A stretch of DNA of 64,000 nucleotides from Ceratotherium simum simum (lineage: Eukaryota; Chordata; Mammalia; Perissodactyla; Rhinocerotidae): assembly GCF_000283155.1 (NCBI RefSeq), contig NW_004454177.1:9843775-9907774 (forward strand), written 5' to 3'. Position numbers and translations under genes: made by a program. Below, piece by piece: positions 21,281-31,985 of this stretch (its first letter is position 1; the number at the start of each line of letters is the position of its first letter). The notes below the pieces were generated by a model that saw only the letters and a list, made by a program, of their open reading frames with translations, ran no database searches and was not told the origin of the DNA.

Positions 21281-21662
21281 TGTTATGGGCTGAATTATGT
21301 TCCCCCCAAATTCATATGTTGATATCCTAACCTCCAGACTGTGACTGAATTTGGTGATAGGGTCTTTAAACAGGTAATTAAGTTAAAATGAGGTGACTAG
21401 TGTGGACCCCAATCCAAGATGACTGGTGTCCTTATAAAGAAGAGAAGATTAGGAGACAGATATGTACAGAGGAAAGACCATGTGAGGATACAGCAAGAAA
21501 GCTCTATCTACAAGCCAAGAAAAGAGGCCTCAGAAGAAACCAACCCTGCTGATACCTCAGTCTCAGACTTCTGGCCTCCAGAACTGTGAGGAAATAAATT
21601 TCTGTTATTTAAGCCACCCAGTCTGTGGTACCTTGTTATGGCAGCCCTAGCAAATGAATATA
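21281..21662 (+). mobile_element. MLT1-type (ERVL-MaLR) solo LTR
   Basis: tgttatgggctgaattatgt, aaattcatatgttgatatcc, gactggtgtccttataaaga, gcctccagaactgtgaggaa, ataaatttctgttatttaag and cagccctagcaaatgaata follow MaLR/MLT-type LTR order over nearly full length. Confidence 0.85.
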
Positions 21663-21921
21663 GTACCCTTCTTTGGATTTGACAGAAGCCCCTGTCCTAG
21701 AATCGATTCCATGGGAGTCTGGAAAAGGCAACAAGAGCCCTAGAGCCTGCCTATGGCCCCCAGAGAGGCTGCTGCGCAGTCCTCCTCGAATCTCACTATT
21801 TGGAGGTTGTTCTCCTCAGGCCACAACAGTATATGTGAGAAAGTTCAGCTTGGCAGTGGCTGCCAGGCATCTGAAGAGTGGTGGGAAGGAGTGAGGCAGA
21901 GTCTGAGGAAGCTCTCATAGA

Positions 21922-22084
21922 CCGATTCAAGTCTGGTCCACAGACAACAGCATTAGCATCACTTGGGAGTGTGTTAGAAATGCAGAATCTCAGGCCCTAT
22001 CCCAGATCTATTGAATCAGAATCTTCATTGTAACAAGAGCCTCAGGTGATTAATATGCACATTAAAGTTTGAGAGGCACTGCCT
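21922..22084 (-). mobile_element. MER5A-like hAT-Charlie remnant
   Basis: catcacttgggagtgtgtta, gaaatgcagaatctcaggcc and cattaaagtttgagaggca are the reverse complement of MER5A, close to full length. Confidence 0.85.
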
Positions 22085-22205
22085 CTGTTTCATAGACCCT
22101 TGGATCTCATGACAGCACAAGTCATAACTGACCTGTGTACCTCCCACCTAGCCTCCACACATCTGGAGAGTCCAGCTGAACTGCATCAGGATGGCCAGGG
22201 CCAGC

Positions 22206-22398
22206 GGAGCCACGGCAGTGACCCTCAATCTTGGCTACGTATTGGAATTGCTTAGAGAGCCTTAAGACTCCTGATGCTCAGGTCGCACTCTAGGCTAAAT
22301 AAATGAGAACTTATGCGGGCAGTAGGGGAAAGACCCAGGCATCAATATTTTTTAAAGTTCCTCAAATGATTCCAACTTGTGGACACATTTGAGATTGT
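22206..22398 (+). mobile_element. hAT-Charlie non-autonomous element
   Basis: agtgaccctcaatcttggct, attggaattgcttagagagc, cccaggcatcaatatttttt and gattccaacttgtgg match a MER5/MER58-like hAT family with inverted ends. The exact name is uncertain. Confidence 0.65.
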
Positions 22399-22916
22399 AT
22401 CAATTGTCTATTGCCTCATAACAAACAGCCCCAAAATTTAGTGGCTTAAAACAATAACCATTTATTTGGCTCACGATTCTATAGTTTAGTGTTTTGGGCT
22501 GGGATCTGCTAGGTAGGCCCTCTGGTTGCTGCTGGGCTCACTCATGTGTCTTCAATCAGCTGCAGATGAGACGAGTGGCTCTGCTTCTGGGGGATGTTGC
22601 TGGAGCAAGTGGGGAGGGTGAGACTGGGCCATACTTCTTTTGCCATCCATAAGGCTGGCCTAGGCTTCTTTACATGGCAGCTAGCTTAGTAGAGGGGAGG
22701 GAGGGAGAGAGAGAGAGAGAAATCTAGGCACAGAACAGGCACCATGTTGCTGCCACCATTTTCTACAGGCTGAAGCAAGTCATAAGGCCAGACCAGATTC
22801 AAGTGATGGGGCAATAGAGTCCACCTCTTGATAGGAATTGCTGCAGAGTCACATTACAAAAGGCAGAGATACAGGAAGTATTCGAGAACTATGGCCATTT
22901 TTGCAGTCTACCACAT
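22399..22916 (+). repeat. LTR-like interspersed repeat, copy 2 of 3
   Basis: attgcctcataacaaacagc, aatttagtggcttaaaacaa, ttatttggctcacgattcta, and the 3' part caatagagtccacctcttga and tttttgcagtctaccaca. It is the best preserved of the three related copies. A GA-rich run interrupts it at 22,694-22,722. Confidence 0.7.
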
Positions 22917-22921
22917 TAGAC

Positions 22922-23288
22922 TGACAAGGACTTGCTCCTTAACCAAACTTTAGTCAGGGTCCTCTGAGCCCTCCTTTCAACTAGGCCCTGTGCTTGGCTC
23001 TATTCTTGGCCTGCTGAGCCAGTTCAGGGAGAATCTCCCCACCTTTGATATCCAATCAAGTTCCTCTCCACCCCCCACCTCCCCACCCCCATCCTTGATA
23101 CCTAACCAAGTTCCTATTAGTAATTTTCTATCCTCTTGCTCACTCTGCCTGTTGGCTATGAATCTCCAGCTGCCACTGTCATATTCAGATTTGAGTTCAC
23201 TCTCTCTCCCCAGTTGCAACAGTCTTGAATAAAGTCTACCTTGCCGTGTTTAAGAAGTGTCCAGTGCAATTTCTCTTTAATAGGACCA
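22922..23288 (+). mobile_element. ERV1-type solo LTR
   Basis: tgacaaggacttgctcctta, aactttagtcagggtcctct, and at the 3' side cagtcttgaataaagtctac followed by agtgtccagtgcaatttctc. The AATAAA near the 3' end and U5-like tail fit an ERV1 (MER34/66-like) LTR. It directly abuts the previous repeat. Confidence 0.7.
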
Positions 23289-23504
23289 CTGAGGTAGAGG
23301 AGTGTCCTCCTCTTCCTTCTTCCTCAGCCCCCTTACACAGCTGCTCTGAATTGGCCTGAGCTCACTCCAGCTATTACCAACACTTTTGAGGAAAACAGAC
23401 TAAGGCAGTTTGCTGAATGGAACGTCATGGTGATTTGTGTTGAAATCTCAGAGGTCTGTTTGTGATCTCAAACCAAAAGAGTGTCCTGGACCTCTCTTAA
23501 GCTC

Positions 23505-23610
23505 AACTGTCTCATCTTATAATAAGGATAATAATACCTACCTTGCAGGGTTGCGAAGCTTAAATAAAATAGTTGTGAAAGCTTGTAGCTCACAGGTGGT
23601 CAGTCAATTG
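23505..23610 (+). repeat. MIR SINE 3' half
   Basis: actgtctcatcttataataa, taataatacctaccttgcag and gcgaagcttaaataaaatag match the MIR 3' half in sense. Confidence 0.8.
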
Positions 23611-23984
23611 GGTTTTCTTTCCTTGTAGGCAAATCTCACTAATTAGGATTAACTAGGGCAAAGGCCAATCTGGATGAACAAAAAGTCTAACTGTAGAATT
23701 TCTCCCTCAAAAGTAGTTGTATTCTCTCAACCGCAGAGTAACCGCACTAAGTATTCCTTGCAAGAGGGAGCTCCTTGGAGGTCCGCAAGAATAATTGCAT
23801 CACAATTGGTGGTAAATGGAGAGTGCAATTGTCTGGAAATGGTCTCTTCTCCCTTCAGTCCTGTGTGCATCTTATTGCCTATTGCAACTACACACTGTAG
23901 TCTTTTAACACATTTAGTAGATGTGAATATTGGTGCAATCCCTTTTCCTACGGGTAATACTAGTAATACCTCAATAATATTGCA
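23611..23984. other. Unassigned sequence
   Basis: No gene or repeat recognised. A 104-codon open frame on each strand carries no protein motif. Confidence 0.35.
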
Positions 23985-24210
23985 ATAATTACAGCTGACA
24001 TTCACTGAGGGCTTACCAGATTCCAGGCTCTTTACAGATATCACCTCACTAATGGCTCAACCCAACCCCAAAAGATGGGAATTATCCATCTTTTATAGAC
24101 AAGGACTCTGGGCTAAGAAAGTTAAGTAACCTCTCAGGTTCTGTTAATGCAGCAATGGAGGAGCTGGATGCCAACCCAGCCATCTGTCTGACTTCAGACA
24201 CCTCTCCTGG
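23985..24210 (-). repeat. MIR SINE
   Basis: tgacattcactgagggctta, ccaggctctttacagatatc, atctcacctcactaatggc-type body and gttaagtaacctctcaggtt are the reverse complement of MIR over most of its length. Confidence 0.8.
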
Positions 24211-24813
24211 GTGGTTCTAGGGGACCCTTCAGCTGGACCCCTATGTGAACTCACCATATGGCTAAACAGGTTTCCAAAGGAATCGGATTCACTATGGTCA
24301 TGGTTGGAGACGGTTATAGCCTGCTCTCAACAGCCTCTTTGTGTGTGGAAGGGATGTGGATCTTACCACTAAGGGGGGACACTGGCACAAGTGTTCCTAG
24401 ACCTGCCCATTGGGGTCTTTGCAAAATTGTCAAGAGACTGGTAATTGTGAGCCCCTGGATGCCTCCCCAGCCAGCCTCAGCATTTCCTCCCTCTAACTCA
24501 GCTTTGTCCCTTTGGTGCTGTTAATGCCTCTTAGCTGAGAAAGATTTCCAATAAACTGGGCCTGACATTTTGAAAGTCTGAGGTTGGTAATTGGGCCTTT
24601 GTTCTGCCAGACTCAGCCTATGCTGAGGTGCATTTCTCCTCAGCTTGATTATTTCTGCCCAAATCCCAGCTCCTCCAGATCCCTGGGCCTGCTAGTAATT
24701 TGTATCTAAGTCACTTCAAGGCAGGCAGGCCCCTCTCAGAAACCGGACCCTGCCAGAAAGGGCTACTTCTGGGGTGCTGAGTTGGTGGGGGACAGTAGGG
24801 GAATTTTCAAAAT
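24211..24813. other. Unique sequence, possibly conserved in its 3' half
   Basis: 24,540-24,740 (gattatttctgcccaaatcc, ctagtaatttgtatctaagt) is non-repetitive with enhancer-like words. The rest has no recognised feature. Confidence 0.3.
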
Positions 24814-24978
24814 GGAGGTTCCCAACTGGGGTCCATGGACTTTTGGGGAGGAAGGATGTGGATGGACATCAGAAGGTTCTTGAACTTCTTGCAATTGTGC
24901 ACAAACATTTGCCTGTGAACTTTTCAGTGGAGAGGGTCTGAAATTTTCATTGAGTTCTCAATAAGGTTAAGAACCCCA
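24814..24978 (+). mobile_element. hAT-type non-autonomous DNA transposon
   Basis: Ends are inverted: ggttcccaac at the left and gttaagaacc at the right (reverse complement ggttcttaac). The interior ggggtccatggac and ttcagtggagagggtctgaa matches a common Charlie-like family. Confidence 0.6.
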
Positions 24979-25134
24979 AAGAACTTGTGAATCATTAATT
25001 TGAACAATAGAGATTAGAGAACTGGCACCAGTTAGAGGCAACAGGTGTGTTGATTGTGGAGAAGAACAAGAGGATGAAACGGATCTTGACTAACTCTGAA
25101 GTTTTGTTTTTGTAATAAAACTATTTCTTAACAA

Positions 25135-25330
25135 CACCATTTCTTGAGACATACAATGTGCTATGTGCTTTACACATACTGTTTCATTCAGTCCTTACAA
25201 CGGCCCTTTGAGGTAGATATCACATTCTCATTTTACAGATAAGGAAATGGATGCTCAGAGAGGTTAGGTGACTCGTCTAGCGTCACACAGTAATAATGGT
25301 GGCATCAGGATTTGAATATGATTTTATCTA
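25135..25330 (-). repeat. MIR SINE
   Basis: tacaatgtgctatgtgcttt, cattttacagataaggaaat and gcgtcacacagtaataatgg are the reverse complement of MIR, close to full length. Confidence 0.9.
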
Positions 25331-26126
25331 ATTCCAGAAGACAAATAAGATGTGCAGTAGGAGAAGGTAATCAGAAGGAAGGATAAATTTTCTCCATGTG
25401 GTTGACTATATGCTAAGATAATAATGAAGGGCTTCCAAAGTTTTACCACTCCTAGAAATTTTAAATTATTTCTTTCATTTTATAATGCTCAAGACTTTTT
25501 TCTTTAAGTACTCTTGTGTAAATTACTTTATTCGGGTCTTCCCCACCCCCTGTGAAGTATACAAATCAGACGTTAGCTCCTGCATGTTAGAGTGACACAG
25601 CCCTGCCAATATTTTGTAATGAGGAAGACACAACTTCACATTGTCCAAGCTCGGTCTGCAGGCTTCCTGCGCTCAGCCTGATGATGTCACTGCGCGGTGA
25701 TGACTGGTTAGGGCTGGAGGCTGGACCAGAGGACCTCAGGGAGTCCCTTCTAGCTCAAGAGCTCCAGAATTTGAAAACTGCTTGTGTTTGTTGGGGAGCT
25801 TCAGCAATCAGTGATGTCTGTTGTTTTGTGTTTTTCTCCTCAAGTCCTTTTCTTCCCGAAAGAAGAAAGAAAAAAGAGGGAATTTCATGAAAAAATATGC
25901 TTTTGTTACAATCCAAGGTGTCATAAAAACAGATACATTTGACCCAACATCAGAGAGACGCAGATGAGGTGACAGGCATGAGCAAACACAAGCTGAGAAG
26001 CACCACTGCCCATTTGCACAGCCCACTCTCGCAGGCCCAGTAAGTTAAATTCAGCTCTGGTTTGGGAGGTTTGGGGAGGTGGGGTGCAGTGTTTCCTAAC
26101 TGCTGATTTATGGAATGGTTGAGTTG

Positions 26127-26129
<3 letters not shown>
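25331..26129. other. Unassigned unique sequence, 0.8 kb
   Basis: No gene or repeat recognised. Contains gatgatgtcactgcgcggtg at 25,681-25,700, with a CRE-like half-site TGATGTCA. Confidence 0.35.

Positions 26130-26184
<55 letters not shown>
26130..26184. repeat. Compound microsatellite (GT)n(GA)n
   Basis: About 15 GT units run directly into about 12 GA units. It has the same order and strand sense as the compound microsatellite at 4,839-4,905. Confidence 0.98.
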
Positions 26185-26439
26185 CAGGGCCAGGTCTAGA
26201 GTGAGGTGGGTGAGCGAGGCAGGTAGGGTGAAAAATGGAAGGAGGCTCCTGATCTCAGGATTGTGCAAGTGCAGGGTGGGCCCTGTGAGTGGGGGCCTCC
26301 TTCCGATTTGCCCCCTAGGAGCCTCATTCTCCTCACCCTGGGCCTGGGCCAGAGCAATGGGGCTGGGCATTCTCACCAAAGGCATTAAAGGTCTCCGTCT
26401 CCATTTCTGGCTCACAACAGTCAACGAACAGAACGATTA

Positions 26440-27160
26440 TTTAAACATTCTTTTTTCTCTGAAAGGAACAGTTGGAGAATGAGGTGCCTACGGAGCGAGC
26501 ATATGCAGTGGTCGGTCCTTCAGCTAAACACTGCTCACTGCGCTGGTGGGCGTGAACGCTCCACACGGATCAAACCATTCCTACCATTATTCATATTTTG
26601 TCTAATTTTTACTCCTAATGAACCGCTGGCTGAAGAGAGGGAGCATAAGGAACACTCGTGTTGGAATTCAAAAAGACAACGAGAATTATTTGCCTCATGA
26701 TCATCTTGATCAAATCAGCAAGCTGCTCTTAGCTAATCAAAATTCTGCTATAGCACTCCGAGGCATCTTGAGTACTTCAAAAACCAATATTAAAAAGAAA
26801 AAATGCGTTTCATTTTGGCTTTTCATTTGTTGGGAATAAATATTATTCATGAAGATTTTGTTTGCAGAGAGATGCTTGAAAGTAGCAGCCTGAAACCTTC
26901 TCTCCTAGTTTGTTTAGAAACAAAATATGATAAATTAAAAAAAAAAAAAAGCCAGTTTAATTTTTAAAGTGCAAAATGTGGTAATTTCAAGCCTCAGGTC
27001 ATCCGAGCAGTTTTTGATGCTGTAATACCTAGTTAAAATTTAACCTACATTTTAATACACATTCAGGCCCCAAACGAAACGTTAGACTGAGATGTTTTAA
27101 ATTCTGGAGAGGCTGCCCAAGTCATCTTAGTATTCAATGGCAGAGAAACGCTGCTCTGAA
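26440..27160. other. Strong candidate conserved non-coding element
   Basis: Unique AT-rich sequence without repeat signature except an A14 run at 26,937. Seven CpG dinucleotides survive within about 85 bp (26,489-26,573), unusual outside CpG islands in mammals. TAAT/ATTA homeodomain cores are frequent (ctaatttttactcctaatga near 26,600) and there is a tcatgatcatcttgatcaaa palindromic region at 26,696. The pattern fits a developmental enhancer. Constraint is inferred. Confidence 0.45.
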
Positions 27161-27171
27161 AGCAATCCTTT

Positions 27172-27325
27172 GGGGCCAGACAGGACTGGCTTGGAAATCC
27201 TTCTGAGTCACTCCAGGAGCAAGCTTCTCAGCTCTGTTAGCCTCAGTTTCCCATCTGTAACAACAGGGCTATGAGGATTAAATGAGTGTTCATGTCAAGG
27301 GGTGCTTAACAGATGTGATCTTTCC
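27172..27325 (+). repeat. MIR SINE, sense
   Basis: ttagcctcagtttcccatct, caacagggctatgaggatta and aatgagtgttcatgtcaagg match the MIR core and 3' part. Confidence 0.8.
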
Positions 27326-27364
27326 ATGGATGGCAACTTATTGTCATTTAGGTTTGGGCTCAAC

Positions 27365-27645
27365 TGTCTTCCTTGACAACAAATTTAATTGCCCTTCCCT
27401 CACCTACCCCCATGCCCAAAGCTGCCTCCCGACACAGTATCCTGTTTTCATTGTGTTCAGCACTTGTCCTGGTCTGACATGATCTCATGCATTTATTTGT
27501 TTTGCTGTCTGCCACCCCTATTGGAATGTCAGGTCTCAGAGAGCAGGGATCTCTTCTGTTTTCTTCATCTTTGCCTCTCCTGGGTTTAAAATAGCCTGAT
27601 ATGTAATACATGCTCTAGAAATATTTGTTGAATGAATGTTGAATG
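27365..27645 (+). mobile_element. L2 LINE 3' end, sense
   Basis: tgcatttatttgttttgctg, ccacccctattggaatgtca, ggtctcagagagcagggatc and tatttgttgaatgaatgttg are the L2 3' end through its tail. Confidence 0.85.
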
Positions 27646-27737
27646 ACTTTCTCTTTCCCCTGTTTCACAACTGGCTGTGACAGTCGCTTCATCTCTCCAT
27701 GTCTTTGTTTCTTCTCTTGTCATAGAAGCTCATTGCT

Positions 27738-27962
27738 CTACATCAGCAGTTAGCGAATTACAGCCTGTGGGCCAAATCTGGCCCACCACCTGTTTGTGTG
27801 AATACGGTTTTATTGGAACACAGCCATGCTTAGTTGTTTATATATCGTCCGTGGCTGCTTGTGTGCTATAGCAGCAGAGTTGAGTAGTCGCAGAGATGGG
27901 ATAGCTTGCAAGCCTAAAATAGTTACTGTCTGGCCCTTTATAGAAAAAGTTTGCTAATTTCT
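27738..27962 (+). mobile_element. hAT-Charlie non-autonomous element, nearly complete
   Basis: cagcagttagcgaattacag, gggccaaatctggcccacca, ttttattggaacacagccat, gcagagttgagtagtcgcag and the right end gaaaaagtttgctaatttct follow a common eutherian MER-type hAT family end to end. Confidence 0.85.
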
Positions 27963-28470
27963 CGTCTAGTTGACTCTGCAATCTTTATGTTCCTGATGCT
28001 CTTAATCTTCTGTGACACCCACACAATGTTCACTGCTCTGTGTAATAACAAATAGCTGATTGATTTTCTGGAACTTCTTTGAAGTTTCCTATTAGGCCCT
28101 GAATTGACTTTGGTTGTGGAGTTTATACTAATGGTTTGTTCACGTCTCCATTACTTTCCAGCCTTCTCCCAAAAAGGATTTAAGCCGTAAATCATATAAT
28201 TGCTGTCACCTTGAGATTTGCTGGAGCTCTTTCTTGCCACCAGCAACTTCAATTCTAGGGCGGGATTGCCTTAATATTGCACTTAGAGGATGCTTGGCTT
28301 TGGAATCGATAAATTTCCAGCTGGTATCGCCCGAGCTTCAATGTCACAAAACCTCAGCTGAGAAGTGGAGGGTGGCAGGTTCCTTATTTCTCCGAGAAGT
28401 CTCTTCCCTTTTTAAGCTCCCTGCCCACACAGTTCCACAAAGGACTGTGTTTCCAAAGGGAGGGAACGTG
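27963..28470. other. Possible conserved non-coding element
   Basis: 28,160-28,400 is unique with retained CpGs (taagccgtaaatcatataat, ggaatcgataaatttccag with ATCGAT at 28,305-28,310, and tatcgcccgagc). It has no repeat signature. Confidence 0.35.
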
Positions 28471-28474
28471 GAAT

Positions 28475-28640
28475 AATTAAAAGAACATAGAGTTTGGCTT
28501 CAGAGAGATTTCGATTCACGGTCCATATCTGCAACTTACCAGTTACATGACTTTGGATTAGTACCATAATCTTTCTGAGCCTCAATTTCCTCATCTGGGA
28601 AGTGGAGGGAGATTGGTTACCACCTAACAAAGGAGAGTGA
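28475..28640 (+). repeat. MIR SINE, sense
   Basis: agagtttggcttcagagaga, gcaacttaccagttacatga and gagcctcaatttcctcatct match MIR through its core. Confidence 0.85.
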
Positions 28641-29260
28641 ATGACCGTGGTCACTTAATAAATATTATTGGAGCACCTGTCTCATACTCGGCATTATTCT
28701 AGGTGCTGGGGATACAGCAGTAAACAGAACACTGTTCCTGCTCTCGTGGACCTGATGAGGGGAAGAGGTAGACAAATAGCAAATAAACATTTAATATGAT
28801 GCTGAATGTAATGAAGAAAAATAAAGCAGGGTAAAGGGATAGAGAGGAATGGAAGGGTGCTATTTTATTTAATAGAATGGCCAGGGAAGCCCTCTGTAGA
28901 GAGGTGACATTTGAGTAAGACCTGAAGGAAGTGAGGGAGAGAGACTCTGGAATATCTGGGGGAACAACATTCTGGGCAAAAGAAGCAGCTTGTGCAAAGG
29001 CCCTGCAGCAAGAGCTTGCCTTGCGTTCAAAGAAGAACATGTAGGTCAGGGCGGCTAGAGCAGAGGGTGGGAAGGAAGGTGCTCAGACGTGAGGCTGGAG
29101 GAGCAGCCGAGGCTTAGATTAGGCAGGGTCTTGCGGGGCCATGCAGAGGACTCAGGCTTCTATTCTAAAGGTAGTGGGAAGCCACAGGTGGGTTTTGAGC
29201 TGCGATGTGACATGATTTGACATATTTTAAAACAATTCTGGCTGCTATGTGGAGAGTAAA
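28641..29260 (-). mobile_element. L2 LINE, antisense, about 600 bp
   Basis: acttaataaatattattgga, ctaggtgctggggatacagc, agaaaaataaagcagggtaa, cagggaagccctctgtagag, cttgtgcaaaggccctgcag and gggaagccacaggtgggttt run in reverse-complement L2 order. Well preserved. Confidence 0.88.
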
Positions 29261-30122
29261 CTGTGAATTACTTTTAAATGCCTGTTATAATTTCTTGCTC
29301 ATGGAAGACCCACAATAAATGTTGTCTACCCTCTATGGGACCAGCGCCTATTTAAAGGGAAATACCTATATCTGTAGGAAGACAGTGTGAGGTCAGTGGG
29401 GAAAACAGTCTGATTGCTGAAGGGTGACAGAAGGAGAGCAACCTCTCCTTGGAAAAGTGATTCCCATTCCAGCAGGTTCTGGGCTAGGAAGTGGGGGATG
29501 GACACCCCGACCTCTGGCCGGCGCTCTCTTCCCTGGATGATGAGACTATCCGATTGTCCGCCTTGTCAGCCTTCAGCGGCAATTAGAGGCACTCAGGCCG
29601 GGCTGGACTATTTGCCACGTTTGAAATTGGATCATAAAAATGGGAGATGATTACAGGCGCTTTAGAAAGACTAAACATCATTAAGCCTCCCAGATCTGCT
29701 TAGCTGAGCCACTTGGAGGCGCAGAGCAGGTTGGCTGCACTTTGGGTGGGAGGGGAGCTCTCTCAGGAAGGGCTGAGGGGATGACAGAGCAGAGTGTGGG
29801 ATTAGAATAATTGTGTGAGCTGAAAAATCAGGACTCACAGTGGGGACCAGCCGCCCTGTGCCCTCAGTTATGCCCAATCCTGGGGGGAGTAGCGCTGGGG
29901 TGGGGTGGCGCTTTACGCTCTGACCACAAACTCAGGAAGTGATTGGTCTCCTGTGGGGTCAGCTCTTCAGCCCAGGTCCAGGTGGAGTCGCCTCCCCACC
30001 CCACCCAGAGAAATCACCTGCTCAGCCTCCCACCTCCTCTTGCAGGTGTTGGAGGGCCAGGACCTGCAGGTGGGGAGTTTCCTCTGTCCTCTGTCCCTGC
30101 TGAGGGTGGGGAGAGGAATTCC
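29261..30122. other. Unique sequence with a possible conserved element at 29,500-29,720
   Basis: The core has retained CpGs (actatccgattgtccgcctt) and a homeodomain-type CAATTAG at 29,580-29,586, followed by gatcataaaaatgggagatg. The GC-rich part at 29,880-30,120 carries several overlapping open frames without protein motifs. Confidence 0.35.
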
Positions 30123-30240
30123 AGTAGGGTGACTGACCATCCTGGTTTGTCTGGGACTCAGGGGTTTCCCTGGATGTGGGATTTTCAGTGCTACAACTGG
30201 GAAAGTCCCAGGCAAACCAGGACCAGTTGGTCATTCTGGA
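30123..30240. mobile_element. Small DNA transposon with long terminal inverted repeats
   Basis: The left arm gactgaccatcctggtttgt (30,131-30,150) pairs with the right arm aaaccaggaccagttggtca (30,215-30,234). Arms are about 33 bp with a few mismatches around a roughly 45-bp centre. It is a MITE-like element of a type common in eutherian genomes. Confidence 0.75.
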
Positions 30241-30289
30241 GGGTTGCCTAGACAAAAGGCTCACTGGGAGCAGGGCTGTGTTTTGTTGT

Positions 30290-31090
30290 TATTTTTATAA
30301 GCACTTTATTGAGATATAATTACATACCATCAATTGATCTACTTAAAGTGTACAACTCAGTGGTTTTTAGTATATTCACAGTTGTGCAACCATCAGCACA
30401 ATCAATTTTAGAACATTTTCATCACCTCAAAAGAAATCCCATATCCATCAGTAGTCACTCCCCATTTCTGCCCAACAATCTTCCACCTACCCCACGATCC
30501 TAGCCTTAGACCACCATTAATCTGCTATCTGTCTCTATAAATTTGTCTGTTTTGGACATTTCATATAAATGGAGCCATACAATATGAGGCCTTTTTGTGT
30601 CTGACTTCTTTCATTTAGCATAATGTTTTCAAGGTCCATTCATGTTGTAACACGTATCAATATTTAATTCCTCTTTTATTGCTGAATAATATTCCATTGT
30701 ATGGATTTACCACATCTATTTATCTATTCTTCAGTTGTTGGACATTTGGCTTGTTTCTACTTTTTGGTTATTAGCAATAATGCTGCTACAAACATTCACA
30801 CGAAGTGTCTGTGTGGACATGTGTTTTCATTTTTCTTGTGTAGAAATCTGGGAGTGGGACTGCTGGGTCATATGGTGAGTCTGTTTAATCATTTGAGGAA
30901 CTGTTGAATTGTTTTCCAAAGCAGAGACACCATTTTACATTCTCAGAGCAGTGTTTGAGGGTTGATTTCTCCACCTTCTTACCAACACTTGTTATTATCT
31001 GTCTTTTTTATTGTAGCCATCCTAGTGGGTGTGAAGGGGTATTTCATTGTGTTTTGATTTGCATTTCTCTGATGCCTAATAATTGGGGGC
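30290..31090 (-). mobile_element. L1 LINE 3' end, antisense, about 800 bp
   Basis: actttattgagatataatta, caactcagtggtttttagta, aataatattccattgtatgg, gactgctgggtcatatggtg and gcatttctctgatgcctaat are the reverse complement of an L1MB/L1MC-type ORF2 end and 3' UTR. It is contiguous and less decayed than the other LINEs here. Confidence 0.92.
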
Positions 31091-31439
31091 TGTGTTTTAC
31101 TCCTGTTTATATCTGAGCACTTGGCACATTGACTGGGGTGAAATTGCTGCTTAACACGTGACATTTGAATCCTAAGTACTAGAACAGACTCCCATTGCTA
31201 GAGGCAGCTGGTGTATATGGCCAGAGTGGGTGGGTCTTCAGTGGGTTTAAGAAATCACCCAAGGAGAATATATTGAGGATGAAGACAGAGATGAAGGAGC
31301 CTTGCTCACTGGTATGGGGCATAGTCTTGTCATCCAAAGACCACGTGCTTTGAGTGATTTGATGCCAAACAAATGTGGGTTCAAATCCCCCTGCTGAGGC
31401 CCCAGTCCTCATTCTGGGTGGGAAAAGCAGCAAAATAGT
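31091..31439. other. Unassigned sequence
   Basis: No gene or clear repeat. The region gttcaaatcccc near 31,379 resembles a MIR B box but lacks the rest. Confidence 0.35.
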
Positions 31440-31745
31440 GAATTTTGGGGCTGGAAAGACAGAAAAGGGCCAGATTATGGAGGACCTTGTGGTATATCCT
31501 CAGTTTAGGTTTTTACCCTGATGGCCCTAGGGAACCACTGCAGTCCTATGCAGTGATGCGGGTAGGTTTGCACTTCAGAAAGAGCCCTCTAGCAGCAGCA
31601 TGGAGAACAGATCACACCCAGAGCCAGCATGACATGTGAAAGGGTGCTGCAGGAATTCAGGTAATACGTGATGGATGCTGGACAGAGGCAGTGAGAGAGG
31701 AGAGGAGTCGAGGGGTGGTGGGGAGTTAGATCCTTCTGGAAAGTG
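31440..31745 (-). mobile_element. L2 LINE internal fragment, antisense
   Basis: agattatggaggaccttgtg, ttttaccctgatggccctag, ctctagcagcagcatggaga and gtgctgcaggaattcaggta follow the reverse-complement L2 order upstream of the 3' end, the continuation of the segment type seen at 29,000-29,260. Confidence 0.7.
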
Positions 31746-31869
31746 ACTCAACATTCTGAGGGTCATGGACTTCTTTGCAAATCCGATGAAACTCAAAGAC
31801 CACTTTCCCAGGAATCAAGTGCACAAAATTTAGTATGCAAGCTCCGAGGTGGTAAGAGCACTATGTACT

Positions 31870-31985
31870 TAGAGCCCAAGATGGCCCTCATCTCAGCTTT
31901 GCCCTGTCTTGTTGGTGGCCGCCAGCAAATCACTTTCCTTCTCTGAGCTTTGCTTTTTTCTCCAAAATATAAGGAGGCCACCCGA
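31870..31985 (+). repeat. MIR SINE fragment
   Basis: agcaaatcactttccttctc, tgagctttgcttttttctcc and aaaatataaggaggcc are a diverged MIR core in sense. Confidence 0.55.

Noticed and set aside
20899..21330. 143-codon plus-strand open frame that might be an ERV internal fragment
   Set aside because: It runs into an unrelated MLT-type LTR and shows no gag, pol or env motif.
25921..26482. Open frames of 167 and 115 codons on opposite strands
   Set aside because: Both cross the GT/GA microsatellite and are products of simple-sequence composition.
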